From: Candidatus Glomeribacter gigasporarum BEG34
Lineage (GTDB): Bacteria; Pseudomonadota; Gammaproteobacteria; Burkholderiales; Burkholderiaceae
Assembly (NCBI RefSeq): GCF_000227585.1
Contig: NZ_CAFB01000039.1
Coordinates: 57,261 to 106,908 of the forward strand
Direction: 5' to 3'
DNA length: 49,648 nucleotides
Positions 17,872 through 25,636 of this stretch are shown here, piece after piece (within the stretch, counting starts at the first letter, position 1; each line of letters starts with the position of its first letter). The notes beneath the pieces are model-generated. The model was not told the origin of the DNA. It saw only the letters and a list, made by a program, of their open reading frames with translations, and did not search any database. Position numbers and translations under genes: made by a program.

Positions 17872-18027
17872 CCGGTTGAATCGCCTTCTGCCTGTTTTTG
17901 TGTGCGCTCGGAGGATGGCTGGATAGGAAAGGGAAAAGCACACAAAATCCCCACTCTTATCCCCAGAAAGTGTGGATAACCTTGATGCTAAATCCATCAG
18001 ACGCACAACATAACGGGAGCATGAGGC

Positions 18028-18471
18028 ATGCCAATCTTATCTGTGTTTTTTGCGGTTTTGCTCTCTCTTGGCCTGTTCTTTATGCAGAACCAGCATAGGC
18101 TGCAGGCCAATGCTCTCACAGGAGAAGCCGCAGCGATTACTGGAAATATGCGCGTTTATCGCAATGCCGTGGGAAATTATGCGCGCACCCATACTTTTGT
18201 CACCGGCGCAGTCGCTGATACGGCGCTGGAATTGCCCGTCTGGTTCCGTCACAGGCCAGATGTCCAGAATTATGTGGTAGACGGCCAAGGGTATGTGTAT
18301 TTCTCGCCCGCTCAGCCGGAGTTGGTGACGATGCTTTTAAAAGCAAGCGAGTATGCTGTACTAGCCGGGATTAATCAGGGCGGATGGCTCTACAATCCAA
18401 TCAGCGGCATCACCTCAGTACGCTTGCCTATACAGGTTCCAGAGGGAAGTGTCGTATATGCGGATGGGTGA
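18028..18471 (+). CDS. pilM: PilM-type pilus protein
   Basis: 147 aa. Begins MPILSVFFAVLLSLGLFFMQ, an N-terminal membrane anchor, then NQHRLQANALTGEAAAITGN, MRVYRNAVGNYARTH and GGWLYNPISG. Length and pattern match R64 PilM (about 145 aa), normally located between pilL and pilN; here it is last in the cluster. Ribosome-binding site GGGAGCATGAGG. The gap before it (17872-18027) contains an isolated DnaA-box-like 9-mer at 17971-17979. Confidence 0.8.
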   Translation: MPILSVFFAVLLSLGLFFMQNQHRLQANALTGEAAAITGNMRVYRNAVGNYARTHTFVTGAVADTALELPVWFRHRPDVQNYVVDGQGYVYFSPAQPELVTMLLKASEYAVLAGINQGGWLYNPISGITSVRLPIQVPEGSVVYADG

Positions 18472-18476
18472 AGCGC

Positions 18477-18726
18477 GATAGTCCATCTTTTGGCCATTGC
18501 TGCGCGCTGTGAAGGAAGCGCAGTCGCTTGCTTTGCTTTATGCGTGAGTGCAATCGGTGAGCCTGTCGAAATTTTGCGTGACGAGATAGTGAAATCTTTG
18601 CACTTTGGCATACGAAGCAGAATAAAAACGTATCTATTTTTGAGGCGTTTCTGGAAGAACATCTCTCTGTGCTTGCCCGCATTGACACCAGACATTTTCC
18701 GTAATCTGTGCGATGCTGCGGAATGA
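18477..18726. other. Gene-poor segment without recognised content
   Basis: Between pilM and the MFS fragment I see no convincing ORF, RNA or repeat. A short open frame (18490-18726) has no ribosome-binding site and no familiar sequence. The segment probably belongs to the foreign block that ends at about 19735. Confidence 0.4.
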
Positions 18727-18891
18727 ATCTGGCGGTATACACTTCCCGCCGCTTTTCTCGGCGGCATCACTCCGTTGGTTCTGACCTGGATGACCGACCA
18801 AATGGGCCTTCTTATGTTCCCTGCCTTCTACATCCTGTTTTTCGGAATTTTAGCGCTGCCGGCTGCTCTGCGCTTACATCCGACCTGCTGA
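18727..18891 (+). pseudogene. C-terminal fragment of an MFS transporter (MHS/ProP-like)
   Basis: In one frame the segment reads YTLPAAFLGGITPLVLTWMT then DQMGLLMFPAFYILFFGILA and ends at a TGA at 18889. This is the last two membrane helices of an MFS permease of the metabolite:H+ symporter type, where an FGG-P motif and a late PA-Y helix are usual. A stop precedes it, so only about 50 residues remain. It marks imported chromosomal DNA next to the pil operon. Confidence 0.5.
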
Positions 18892-18930
18892 GCAAACCGT
18901 GTCATCACAGACGCCTGCGCGTCATGTCCC

Positions 18931-19730
18931 TTACTCGGACAGTCCAACCCCAGAAAAAATGGTTGGGCCAAGCGGATTGATTTTGAAGCCGGTGACGTGT
19001 TTATTGATGATCTGGTAATTGGTCGCGTAGGCGATAGGCGTAAACGGCTGCTCGCGTTTAAATATTTTTTGCGCTTTTAGATAGAGCTGAGTACGCTTCT
19101 CGGTATCAATCGTTTGTTGTGCTTTCTGACGTAAGTTGTCAAACGCTTTGTTGCGCCAGTGCGAGAAAATCTCTGTTGTTAGCCATTCGTCAGGATCGTT
19201 TTTCTGGTTGATCCAATCAATCAGTAGTGCATCATGCTCGCCTTTATTTGCGCGGTGTAGGTATTCTCCCAATTCATACGTGACAATCTTGGCTTTCACG
19301 CCAATCTTTTCCCAGTCCGCCTGGATCACTTGGGCCATTAAACGGGGATTTGGGTTATAGACCTGTGGTACTGGCAGCGCCCACAGTGAAAGGGTGAATC
19401 CGTTTGGATAACCCGCTTGCGCTAATAATCGCCTTGCCTGTTTTAAATCACGTGGTGTGTCTTTTAAACTTTTGTCATACCCCCATTGCAACGGGGGCAT
19501 CGGCGCAACGGCCACTTGCGCGTGGCTGTCGTAAACGGCATCAATAATCGCCTTCTTATCAATCGCCATATCCAGTGCACGGCGTACTCGCATATCGTCA
19601 AGTGGCTGATGTGTCACGTTGTACACCAGAAGCCCCATACTAAAACCTGACTGGCTTAATACTCGGAGGTGCGGCGCTTTCCGCAGCGCCGCAATATCAG
19701 AAGGACGTAGACCTGCACTGACTGCGCCCC
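18931..19730 (-). pseudogene. Peptide-type ABC transporter substrate-binding protein, 5'-truncated
   Basis: The C-terminal ~265 residues of a DppA/SapA-family periplasmic binding protein (SBP family 5). The open frame extends upstream of the internal Met at 19638 through GLRPSDIAALRKAPHLRVLS; then MGLLVYNVTHQPLDDMRVRR, ALDMAIDKKAIIDAVY, ARRLLAQAGYPNGF, LLIDWINQKNDPDEW and the natural end GVGLSE. It would bind peptides for import. The N-terminal half with the signal peptide is missing: similarity stops near 19730-19740, where trbI sequence begins on the other strand. This is a recombination or deletion junction. Confidence 0.8.
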
Positions 19731-20040
19731 TCGGCGAATCCGGCGCGCCTCAGTATCGAACGCCAGAAGAACAAGCGGCCACGCAAGAACGTCAGGAGAA
19801 GGCGGATCGAGAGCGCAACGCAATACGATCTGGTTTAGATTTTGGAATGAGCGATAGTGGTGGAATGTTGTCCAGGGCCGAGCGCGTCGAAACACAAGCG
19901 AACGCCGCTCGAGATCCAGCAGGGGCGCTTGCGGTCACGCAACAGGGTAGGGCAACTCCATTGATCCCTGCTCTGGCTCAATCGCAAGAAGATCAAAATA
20001 AGCAAATACGGAAGGAACAGTTCCTGCGCATGAGCGATAC
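19731..20040 (+). pseudogene. trbI: TrbI (VirB10-like) fragment, middle part
   Basis: Reads LGESGAPQYRTPEEQAATQE, RQEKADRERNAIRSGLDFG, then QSQEDQNKQIRKEQFLRMSD up to the IS66 insertion. These are the proline/glutamine-rich linker residues of IncP TrbI, the inner-membrane to outer-membrane bridge of the conjugation channel. The N-terminal cytoplasmic and membrane part is gone, replaced by the antisense binding-protein fragment. The 8-bp sequence at 20033-20040 is duplicated after the IS; joining the two parts restores the frame exactly (MSDTAPKTYLKELKQPPLSP). Confidence 0.85.
20033..20040. repeat. IS66 target-site duplication, left copy (AGCGATAC)
   Basis: AGCGATAC is repeated at 22875-22882 directly outside the two IS66 ends. 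An 8-bp duplication is the known IS66-family signature. Confidence 0.92.
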
Positions 20041-20122
20041 GTAAGCGCTCAATTTTCTGCACCTGGCGCATTGCAGGGTAGAAGCGGAGTATGGGTGTCC
20101 ACCCAATTGACAGTGGACACCC
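20041..20122. repeat. IS66 left end: terminal repeat plus subterminal hairpin
   Basis: The long terminal repeat (20041-20102) ends in the first arm of a hairpin: GGGTGTCCAC (20093-20102) pairs with GTGGACACCC (20113-20122) around a 10-nt loop, seven bases before the tnpA start. It could bind transposase and shape tnpA expression. Confidence 0.8.
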
Positions 20123-20128
20123 TAAGAC

Positions 20129-20602
20129 ATGGATGAATCGGTATGTGATGGACTGCCAATAATCAGAGTGAAGCGAGATGGCAGTCGGATATTTGATCCG
20201 CAAGCGAAGAGCCGGCTGGTTGAAGCGTGCTTGCAGCCGGGCGTGTCGATAGCTAGCCTAGCGCTTTCGCATGGAGTGAACGCAAACCTGTTGCATAAAT
20301 GGATTAGGCGAGACCGGCGAGCGAGAGAGAAGGGCGTCATGAAGGACGGGGCAGAGAAACTCTCGGCGTTTGTACCGGTCATTCAGAACAAAAGCGCTCC
20401 CGCAATAAGAGAGCGGCCTGCTTGTATGCCTGCCCTGAGCCAGTCCACTCGCAAATGGCCTGATCCTGCGAAGCCCTCCCGGCTCAATGCCTATCTGCCC
20501 AATGGCGTGAGACTGACCCTTGAGTGCCTGGGTCAGGACGCGGAGTTGGTCTGTGCGATGATTGAAACGTTGGGGCGCGGCGATGTTTCATCTGGCCGTT
20601 GA
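20129..20602 (+). CDS. tnpA: IS66 TnpA (helix-turn-helix accessory protein)
   Basis: 157 aa. N-terminal HTH of the transposase-8 type: RIFDPQAKSRLVEACLQPGV, SIASLALSHGVNANLLHKWI. The C-terminus has LNAYLPNGVRLTLEC. IS66 TnpA is needed with TnpB and TnpC for transposition and probably binds the ends. Its stop lies inside the start of tnpB (20583), suggesting coupled translation. Confidence 0.92.
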   Translation: MDESVCDGLPIIRVKRDGSRIFDPQAKSRLVEACLQPGVSIASLALSHGVNANLLHKWIRRDRRAREKGVMKDGAEKLSAFVPVIQNKSAPAIRERPACMPALSQSTRKWPDPAKPSRLNAYLPNGVRLTLECLGQDAELVCAMIETLGRGDVSSGR

Positions 20603-20933
20603 TCTGCAAGTGTATTTGCACCGTGAGGCTGTGGATTTTCGCAAAGGCATTAATGGGCTCGCTGCGCTGGTTGAGCAAAGTTTGCAACGGGATCCATTTG
20701 CGCGCGCGGTTTACGCATTCAGCAATCGCCGGCGGGATCGCGTGAAGTTATTGCTTTGGGATCGCAATGGTTTTTGGTTGCTGACGAAACGGCTCGAAGC
20801 AGATCGCTTCATGTGGCCGCGCCAGCAAGCTGTCCTGGTGCTGACGATTGAGCAACTGCACTGGCTGCTGGAGGGAATCGACATTGAAGCGATGCGACGA
20901 CATCCCTGGCGCGCCTATCGGCGTGTGAGCTAA
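20583..20933 (+). CDS. tnpB: IS66 TnpB (Orf2-like accessory protein)
   Basis: 116 aa from ATG 20583, overlapping tnpA. Contains VYLHREAVDFRKGINGLAAL, RDRVKLLLWDRNGFWLLTKR and LTIEQLHWLLEGID, the conserved blocks of the IS66 Orf2 family. Normal length. Required for transposition in characterised IS66 elements, with unclear biochemistry. Confidence 0.93.
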   Translation: MFHLAVDLQVYLHREAVDFRKGINGLAALVEQSLQRDPFARAVYAFSNRRRDRVKLLLWDRNGFWLLTKRLEADRFMWPRQQAVLVLTIEQLHWLLEGIDIEAMRRHPWRAYRRVS

Positions 20934-21007
20934 ACAGGTCAAGCGGTTCGCGGTGCGACCTGTCTCCTCTGCTGGATAAGCGGCGCAGATGAGTTATCGT
21001 AAGCGGT

Positions 21008-22654
21008 ATGAATGCTTACGCTTGTTTTCCTGATTTACCGTCACCGGTTCAGCGTTATATCCGCACACTTGAAGCGGACAAAGAAGCGCTCGAAGCGGAC
21101 AGGGCAGCGCTCGAAGCGCGCGCGGCGGTGGCGGCGCGGCGCATTGCCGAGTTAAGCGAGCGGGTGCGTTATCTCGAAGAGCAATTCCGGCTTGCGCAAC
21201 TGAAGCGCTATGCGCCGCGGAGCGAGAAGTCCCGCGAGCGCGTGTTCAACGAAGCCGAGCACGAAGCCAAAGCGGATCCGGGCACAGACGAGAGGACGGT
21301 TCCCCTGCTGGACACGGGTCTGCCGCAAGAGGCGCCGCGCTCACCCGAACCCCCGCGGGGCCGGCGCGCGCTGCCCGCAGAACTGCCGCGCCAGCGGATT
21401 GAATACGATCTTCCCGACGCACAGAAATGCTGCCCGCACTGTCAGCGCATGATGCACCGCATCGGCGAAGACATCAGCGAGCAGTTGCATATACCGCCCC
21501 GCCAGGTGTGGGTATGGCAACACGTGCGCTTCAAATACGGCTGCCGACACTGCGAACGTCATGAGATCCGCGCACCCGTGGTGCGTGCCGAGATGCCTGC
21601 GCAGCCGCTGCCTGGCAGCGTGGCCAGTGCGGCGACGATTGCCACGGTGATGACGAGTAAATATGCCGATGGCTTGCCATTATATCGAATGGAACAGGTA
21701 TTCCATCGCGCAGGCATTCAGATCGGGCGCGGCACGATGGGACACTGGCTCATTGGCGCGAGTCAACGCCATCTGCAGCGTTTGTATGACGCGATGCATC
21801 ACGTGCTCCTCACACAGCCTCTAATCCACGGCGACGAAACCACCCTGCAGGTCTTGCACGAAGCCGGTCGGCACGCCCAGAGCAAAAGCTACATGTGGGC
21901 TTATCGGAGCGCCGAACCCAGCGCTGAACCGGTTGTCCTGTTTGACTATCAACTCTCACGCGCACAACATCATCCGCAGGCGTTTCTGAACGGGTATACG
22001 GGCAAACTGATCAGTGACGGCTACCTCGCGTGGCGATCTCTTCAAGGCGTGACCCACTTCGGTTGCTGGGCCCATGCCAGACGCCGCTTTGACGAAGCGC
22101 TCAAGGCTTCTCCCCAAAAAGACGGGCGCGCCGAGCAAGCGCTCACGTTCATTCGCCGGCTATACAAAGTCGAAGCCCTGGCGCGGGATAGGCAGGGTCA
22201 CCCTGAGCTCTTGTACCGGTGGCGACAGCAGCACAGTGCGCCGGTGCTCACCGCTTTCAAGGCTTGGCTCGACGAACAGGCCCAGCACGTCTTACCCAAA
22301 AGCTTGCTTGGCAAAGCCATTGGCTACACCCGCGAGCAGTGGATTTACCTGAGCCGCTATGCGGAAGATGGCCATGCCCCCATCGATAATAACCTCATTG
22401 AGCGGGATATTCGTCCTTTTTGCACCGGCCGGAAAAACTGGCTGTTTAGCGATACGGCCGCGGGCGCGCGCGCCAGCGCGGTGATCTATAGCCTCATGCT
22501 CACCTGCCGTGCTTGTCAGGTCAAACCTTGGGACTACCTCAACGAAGTGCTCACCGAGCTCCCCAAACGCCCGGACGACGCTGAGGTGAATGACCTGCTC
22601 CCCTGGCATTTCGCCCAACGGCAGCCCGTTACAAAAAAGCCCCCTTCCGGATAG
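21008..22654 (+). CDS. tnpC: IS66 TnpC transposase
   Basis: 548 aa DDE transposase. An N-terminal coiled coil (about 15-65) with internal repeats EADKEALEADRAALEARAA, an HTH and Zn-type region (CCPHCQRMM, GCRHCERHE), then the catalytic core: LIHGDETTLQVL with the first Asp, SDGYLAWRSLQGVTHFGCWA with the second, and DNNLIERDIRPFCTGRKNWL with the Glu. It is complete, so this IS66 copy may be active. Confidence 0.95.
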   Translation: MNAYACFPDLPSPVQRYIRTLEADKEALEADRAALEARAAVAARRIAELSERVRYLEEQFRLAQLKRYAPRSEKSRERVFNEAEHEAKADPGTDERTVPLLDTGLPQEAPRSPEPPRGRRALPAELPRQRIEYDLPDAQKCCPHCQRMMHRIGEDISEQLHIPPRQVWVWQHVRFKYGCRHCERHEIRAPVVRAEMPAQPLPGSVASAATIATVMTSKYADGLPLYRMEQVFHRAGIQIGRGTMGHWLIGASQRHLQRLYDAMHHVLLTQPLIHGDETTLQVLHEAGRHAQSKSYMWAYRSAEPSAEPVVLFDYQLSRAQHHPQAFLNGYTGKLISDGYLAWRSLQGVTHFGCWAHARRRFDEALKASPQKDGRAEQALTFIRRLYKVEALARDRQGHPELLYRWRQQHSAPVLTAFKAWLDEQAQHVLPKSLLGKAIGYTREQWIYLSRYAEDGHAPIDNNLIERDIRPFCTGRKNWLFSDTAAGARASAVIYSLMLTCRACQVKPWDYLNEVLTELPKRPDDAEVNDLLPWHFAQRQPVTKKPPSG

Positions 22655-22792
22655 TTCGACACCTCAACCAGCGTTGGGTTTCCTTACGATCTCTCTCCAC
22701 ACCATCGATCATCAGCCTCGCGGGGCGATCACTTTCGCCCACAACGGGTGCAGAAAATTGAGGGCTTACGCTTACGATTCTTCCTGTCTCAC

Positions 22793-22874
22793 GGTGTCCA
22801 CCTTCAATTTGGGTGGACACCCATACTCCGCCTCCAACCTGCAATAAGCGAGGTGCAGAAAATTGAGCGCTTAC
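22793..22874. repeat. IS66 right end: subterminal hairpin plus terminal repeat
   Basis: GGTGTCCACC (22793-22802) pairs with GGTGGACACC (22812-22821), then the terminal repeat continues to GAGCGCTTAC at 22874. The left end has a matching hairpin. The 138 bp between tnpC and this hairpin hold no ORF. Confidence 0.8.
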
Positions 22875-22882
22875 AGCGATAC
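22875..22882. repeat. IS66 target-site duplication, right copy (AGCGATAC)
   Basis: Second copy of the 8-bp duplication; see the left copy at 20033-20040. Confidence 0.92.
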
Positions 22883-23522
22883 GGCTCCCAAAACCTATCT
22901 CAAGGAACTGAAGCAACCGCCTCTTTCCCCTTTTGAATTGAAAGCCGGCTGGTCCATTCCGGCCGCACTGGAATGTGGATTGAATTCTGATTTACCCGGC
23001 CAAACCTGCGCGCGCGTCACCGAGAATGTTTATGACACCGCCACTGGCCGTTATTTACTGATACCACAGGGGACAAAAGTGATTGGGACCTACGATAGTC
23101 AGATCGCTTATGGACAACAGCGCATTCTGGTGGTCTGGAACCGGCTGATTTTTCCGGATGCCAGCAGTCTCAATTTGAATGGCATGCCGGGCGAAGACAA
23201 AGCGGGAAATGCCGGTTTTGATGCCCACGTCAACAATCACTATCTGAAAGTGTTTGGAAGCGCACTGCTGATGGCCGCCTTTTCCGCCGGCATTGAATTG
23301 ACACAGAAACAGAATGCAACTCTCAACGGGATGCCGACCAACTCGCAAATGATTTCCCAATCGGTCGGGCAACAACTCGGCCAAACGGGCGCGGCCTATA
23401 TTCAACGCGGAATGAACGTTCAACCGACGTTGACGCGCGCGCCAGGCTACAAATTCAATATCATCGTCACGCGCGATATGGTATTTCCCGGCGCGTATCA
23501 ACCACACGCCGCGATCCGTTGA
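22883..23522 (+). pseudogene. trbI: TrbI (VirB10-like) fragment, C-terminal part
   Basis: Resumes in frame after the IS: APKTYLKELKQPPLSPFELK, AGWSIPAALECGLNSDLPGQ, TCARVTENVYDTATGRYLLI, PQGTKVIGTYDSQIAYGQQR, VVWNRLIFPDASSLNL and the end MVFPGAYQP. This is the complete C-terminal VirB10/TrbI beta-barrel domain that forms the outer-membrane channel collar. It has no start of its own beyond a chance ATG within the IS end, so the gene is dead. No other trb genes appear in the window. Confidence 0.9.
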
Positions 23523-23584
23523 CCAAGATCAGAAGATTGCCCTGCCTCTCTAAAAAAGCGAGCGCTTTTGCTTCTGTGATTTTT

Positions 23585-23842
23585 GGAAAGCATAAGGTTT
23601 GTGTGGCATTCACGCGGCGGCCTTGAGATTATTGGAATTATAGATACCGTTGGGCATTTCGGGCTACCAGCCCTGAAAGGTTGATTGAAGGGTTCCGTCG
23701 AGGGTTCTAATCCTGCAAAAGCAGATGAGTACCGCGCTTGCTCCATTGCATCTGCTGCTTTTTGGCGGAACGCTTGCTGATAACGGCATTCACAGTGCCT
23801 CAAGGCCGCCGCGTGAATGCCACACAAATCCTTATGCTCTCC
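23585..23842 (-). mobile_element. ~260-bp palindrome-ended element, copy 1 (MITE-like)
   Basis: Two near-perfect inverted arms (23585-23627 and 23799-23842, about 43 bp, beginning GGAAAGC/GGAGAGC and containing TTTGTGTGGCATTCACGCGG) enclose a ~170-bp core. A second copy lies at 27047-27305 in the opposite orientation, with only scattered differences. Read leftward, a TTG at 23827 opens an ORF (CGIHAAALRHCECRYQQAFR, GSPKCPTVSIIPIISRPPRE) that spans the element. It has no transposase. From memory the C-terminal pattern resembles Ash/Icd-like small phage-satellite ORFs, but this is uncertain. Confidence 0.75.
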
Positions 23843-23940
23843 TTTTTCTACTTTTTATCCTTATTAAGAAAAAAACTATACTCCTAGTAACACGGATGCG
23901 ATAATATACGATCTATTTAGATTACTTGTTTTCTTTTTCA

Positions 23941-24519
23941 ATGTGTTCCAACAAAGGTACACTGGACAAATCGGCTCCGAAGGAGCGCAAGCCGTCTCTC
24001 TTGCCCTCTACCCCCTCTGCTCAAGGGCAACCGTCCGAAGCAGCGTCTCCAACACTGCGGGAGACACGCCCGCGGCTGCGCTCCGGCCAGCGGAGTGGTC
24101 GGCCCAGAACACGGCTTGAAGCATTACAGATCGTGCCGACGCGCTGCCCCATGCAGATTTACACGTATCTCAAGAGTATTGCGCCCTATCTTTATCCTTC
24201 GTTGACACAGATGTTTGAGGATATGTTGCGGCGCTTCTTCACTGAGCGTCCGTGGGAGCACGGATTACATTGGCGCCAACCCAAGTCAGCGCTGACTGTT
24301 GCAGGCAAGAACTTAGGGCAAACAGGCTGGATGCAGGTCAATATGCGCCTTCCTGAAGAACGGGTCGCACAGATACATCAAACCGCTCAAGTATGCGGCA
24401 TCAGTCACGCAGGCGTGTGTTACACCGCGCTTTTCTGGTGGGCACAATATGTGTACCCTCCGATGAAGATGATCGGAAACCCGGCATCCGCGACAAAGGC
24501 TAAAAGTCAGCCAGATTGA
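23941..24519 (+). CDS. Hypothetical protein
   Basis: 192 aa from ATG 23941 (a TTG at 23926 is possible). The N-terminal 60 residues are Ser/Pro/Arg-rich and probably disordered; the rest is globular (MQIYTYLKSIAPYLYPSLTQ, FEDMLRRFFTERPWEHGLHW, WMQVNMRLPEERVAQIHQTA, CGISHAGVCYTALFWWAQYV). The last part could be a ribbon-helix-helix-like segment (MRLPEERVAQI). No family recognised. First gene of the block between the two palindromic elements. Confidence 0.6.
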   Translation: MCSNKGTLDKSAPKERKPSLLPSTPSAQGQPSEAASPTLRETRPRLRSGQRSGRPRTRLEALQIVPTRCPMQIYTYLKSIAPYLYPSLTQMFEDMLRRFFTERPWEHGLHWRQPKSALTVAGKNLGQTGWMQVNMRLPEERVAQIHQTAQVCGISHAGVCYTALFWWAQYVYPPMKMIGNPASATKAKSQPD

Positions 24520-24548
24520 ACGTTTGACTCAAGCATCACAACCAAATT

Positions 24549-25613
24549 TTGAGTTCGCCGATGGAGCACTTTGCAGTCGATACTGACTACCAAGCCTTCT
24601 TATCCGATATCAAACAGCACTACCGCAGCGCACAGCTCAAAGCGGTTCATGCGGTGAATCAACAGATGATCCAGTTTTACTGGCATTTGGGAAAACGGAT
24701 ACTGGAGAAACAGGCGCAGGCGGCGTGGGGCGGCAAGTTTTTGGAGCAACTGTCCCAAGATTTGCGCGCTGATTTCCCCGGCACTCAAGGCTTTTCCGTC
24801 AGAAATTTGCACTACATGAGGAAGTTTGCAGCACTGTACCCTGAAATTGTGCAACAGCCTGTTGCACAATTGCCGTGGGGCCATCTTGTCGTGCTGATTG
24901 AACAAGGCAAAGACTCCGCAGCCCGCGACTGGTACGCCGCCAACGTTGTCCAGAATGGCATCTCCCGTAATGTTCTGGCGACGCAGATCGAGCAAGACCT
25001 CTATGCGCGGCAAGGAAAACAGGCGCACAAACTGACGAACTTTGCAGAACGGCTGCCTGCCCCGCAATCCGACCTTGCCTTGCAGTTGTTTAAAGACCCC
25101 TATGACTTCAGATTTTTGCCAGTGACCGAAAGCGCTGCGGAACAGGAAATCGAACAGTCTATGGTCAATCATCTCAGAAAGCTGTTGTTGGAACTCGGCA
25201 CCGGCTTTGCGTATATGGGAAACCAGTACAAGTTGACCGTGGACGGCCAGGATTTCTTCCTGGATATGCTCTTCTATCATGTCCGCTTGCGCTGTTATTT
25301 TGTGATCGAACTCAAGGCGACTGAACTGAAGCCAGAGCATGTGGGCAAACTCAATTTCTATCTGGCGGTTGTGAATGATGTGTTGCGAGCGCCTGAAGAT
25401 CATCCCAGTATCGGCCTGTTATTGTGCAGAAAGAAAAGTAAACTCGTGGCTGAATATGCATTAAAGCGTACTGATGGACCAATTGGCGTTGCGGATTACC
25501 GGCTGCTGCGTGAACTGCCTCAAGAGCTTCAGGCAATACTTCCGCCCACGGAAATATTGGAATCTAGATTGAGCCCGCCCTCTAATGACGCAGCCTTTTC
25601 AATCACAGAGTAG
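24549..25613 (+). CDS. PDDEXK nuclease family protein, YhcG/DUF1016 type
   Basis: 354 aa (TTG at 24549; ATG at 24561 is the alternative). The N-terminal domain (DUF1016_N) has VNQQMIQFYWHLGKRILEKQ and FSVRNLHYMRKFAALYPEIV, QLPWGHLVVLI. The C-terminal nuclease domain carries GNQYKLTVDGQDFFLDMLFY with Asp 239 and FVIELKATELKPEHVGKLNF with the ExK pair Glu 254/Lys 256, the PDDEXK signature. The role of the family is not settled; it is often found with restriction or mobile loci. Catalytic residues are present, so it is likely active. Confidence 0.88.
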   Translation: MSSPMEHFAVDTDYQAFLSDIKQHYRSAQLKAVHAVNQQMIQFYWHLGKRILEKQAQAAWGGKFLEQLSQDLRADFPGTQGFSVRNLHYMRKFAALYPEIVQQPVAQLPWGHLVVLIEQGKDSAARDWYAANVVQNGISRNVLATQIEQDLYARQGKQAHKLTNFAERLPAPQSDLALQLFKDPYDFRFLPVTESAAEQEIEQSMVNHLRKLLLELGTGFAYMGNQYKLTVDGQDFFLDMLFYHVRLRCYFVIELKATELKPEHVGKLNFYLAVVNDVLRAPEDHPSIGLLLCRKKSKLVAEYALKRTDGPIGVADYRLLRELPQELQAILPPTEILESRLSPPSNDAAFSITE

Positions 25614-25636
25614 CCTTTTGCCGCCCTTATTCTCGT

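Larger units (their letters stand above)
20041..22874 (+). mobile_element. Complete IS66-family insertion sequence (2834 bp)
   Basis: Ends GTAAGCGCTCAATTTTCTGC are exact inverted copies at 20041 and 22874. Pairing continues for about 62 bp with roughly seven mismatches, as far as GGTGTCCAC. Three genes in standard order (tnpA, tnpB, tnpC) are all open. The 8-bp duplication and undamaged ORFs suggest a recent insertion into an already truncated trbI. Confidence 0.95.

Noticed and set aside
17971-17979. DnaA box (TTATCCACA on the minus strand) between pilV and pilM
   Set aside because: A single box without clustered partners, iterons or a rep gene nearby is not enough to call a replication origin.
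17872-18027. Possible shufflon after pilV
   Set aside because: No 19-bp sfx-like repeats, no inverted alternative C-termini and no rci-like integrase seen.
18490-18726. 78-codon ORF in the gene-poor segment after pilM
   Set aside because: No ribosome-binding site, no recognisable sequence and unusual composition; probably chance.
24600-25403. 267-codon antisense frame inside the PDDEXK nuclease gene
   Set aside because: Shadow of a gene with clear catalytic motifs; no ribosome-binding site or familiar sequence.
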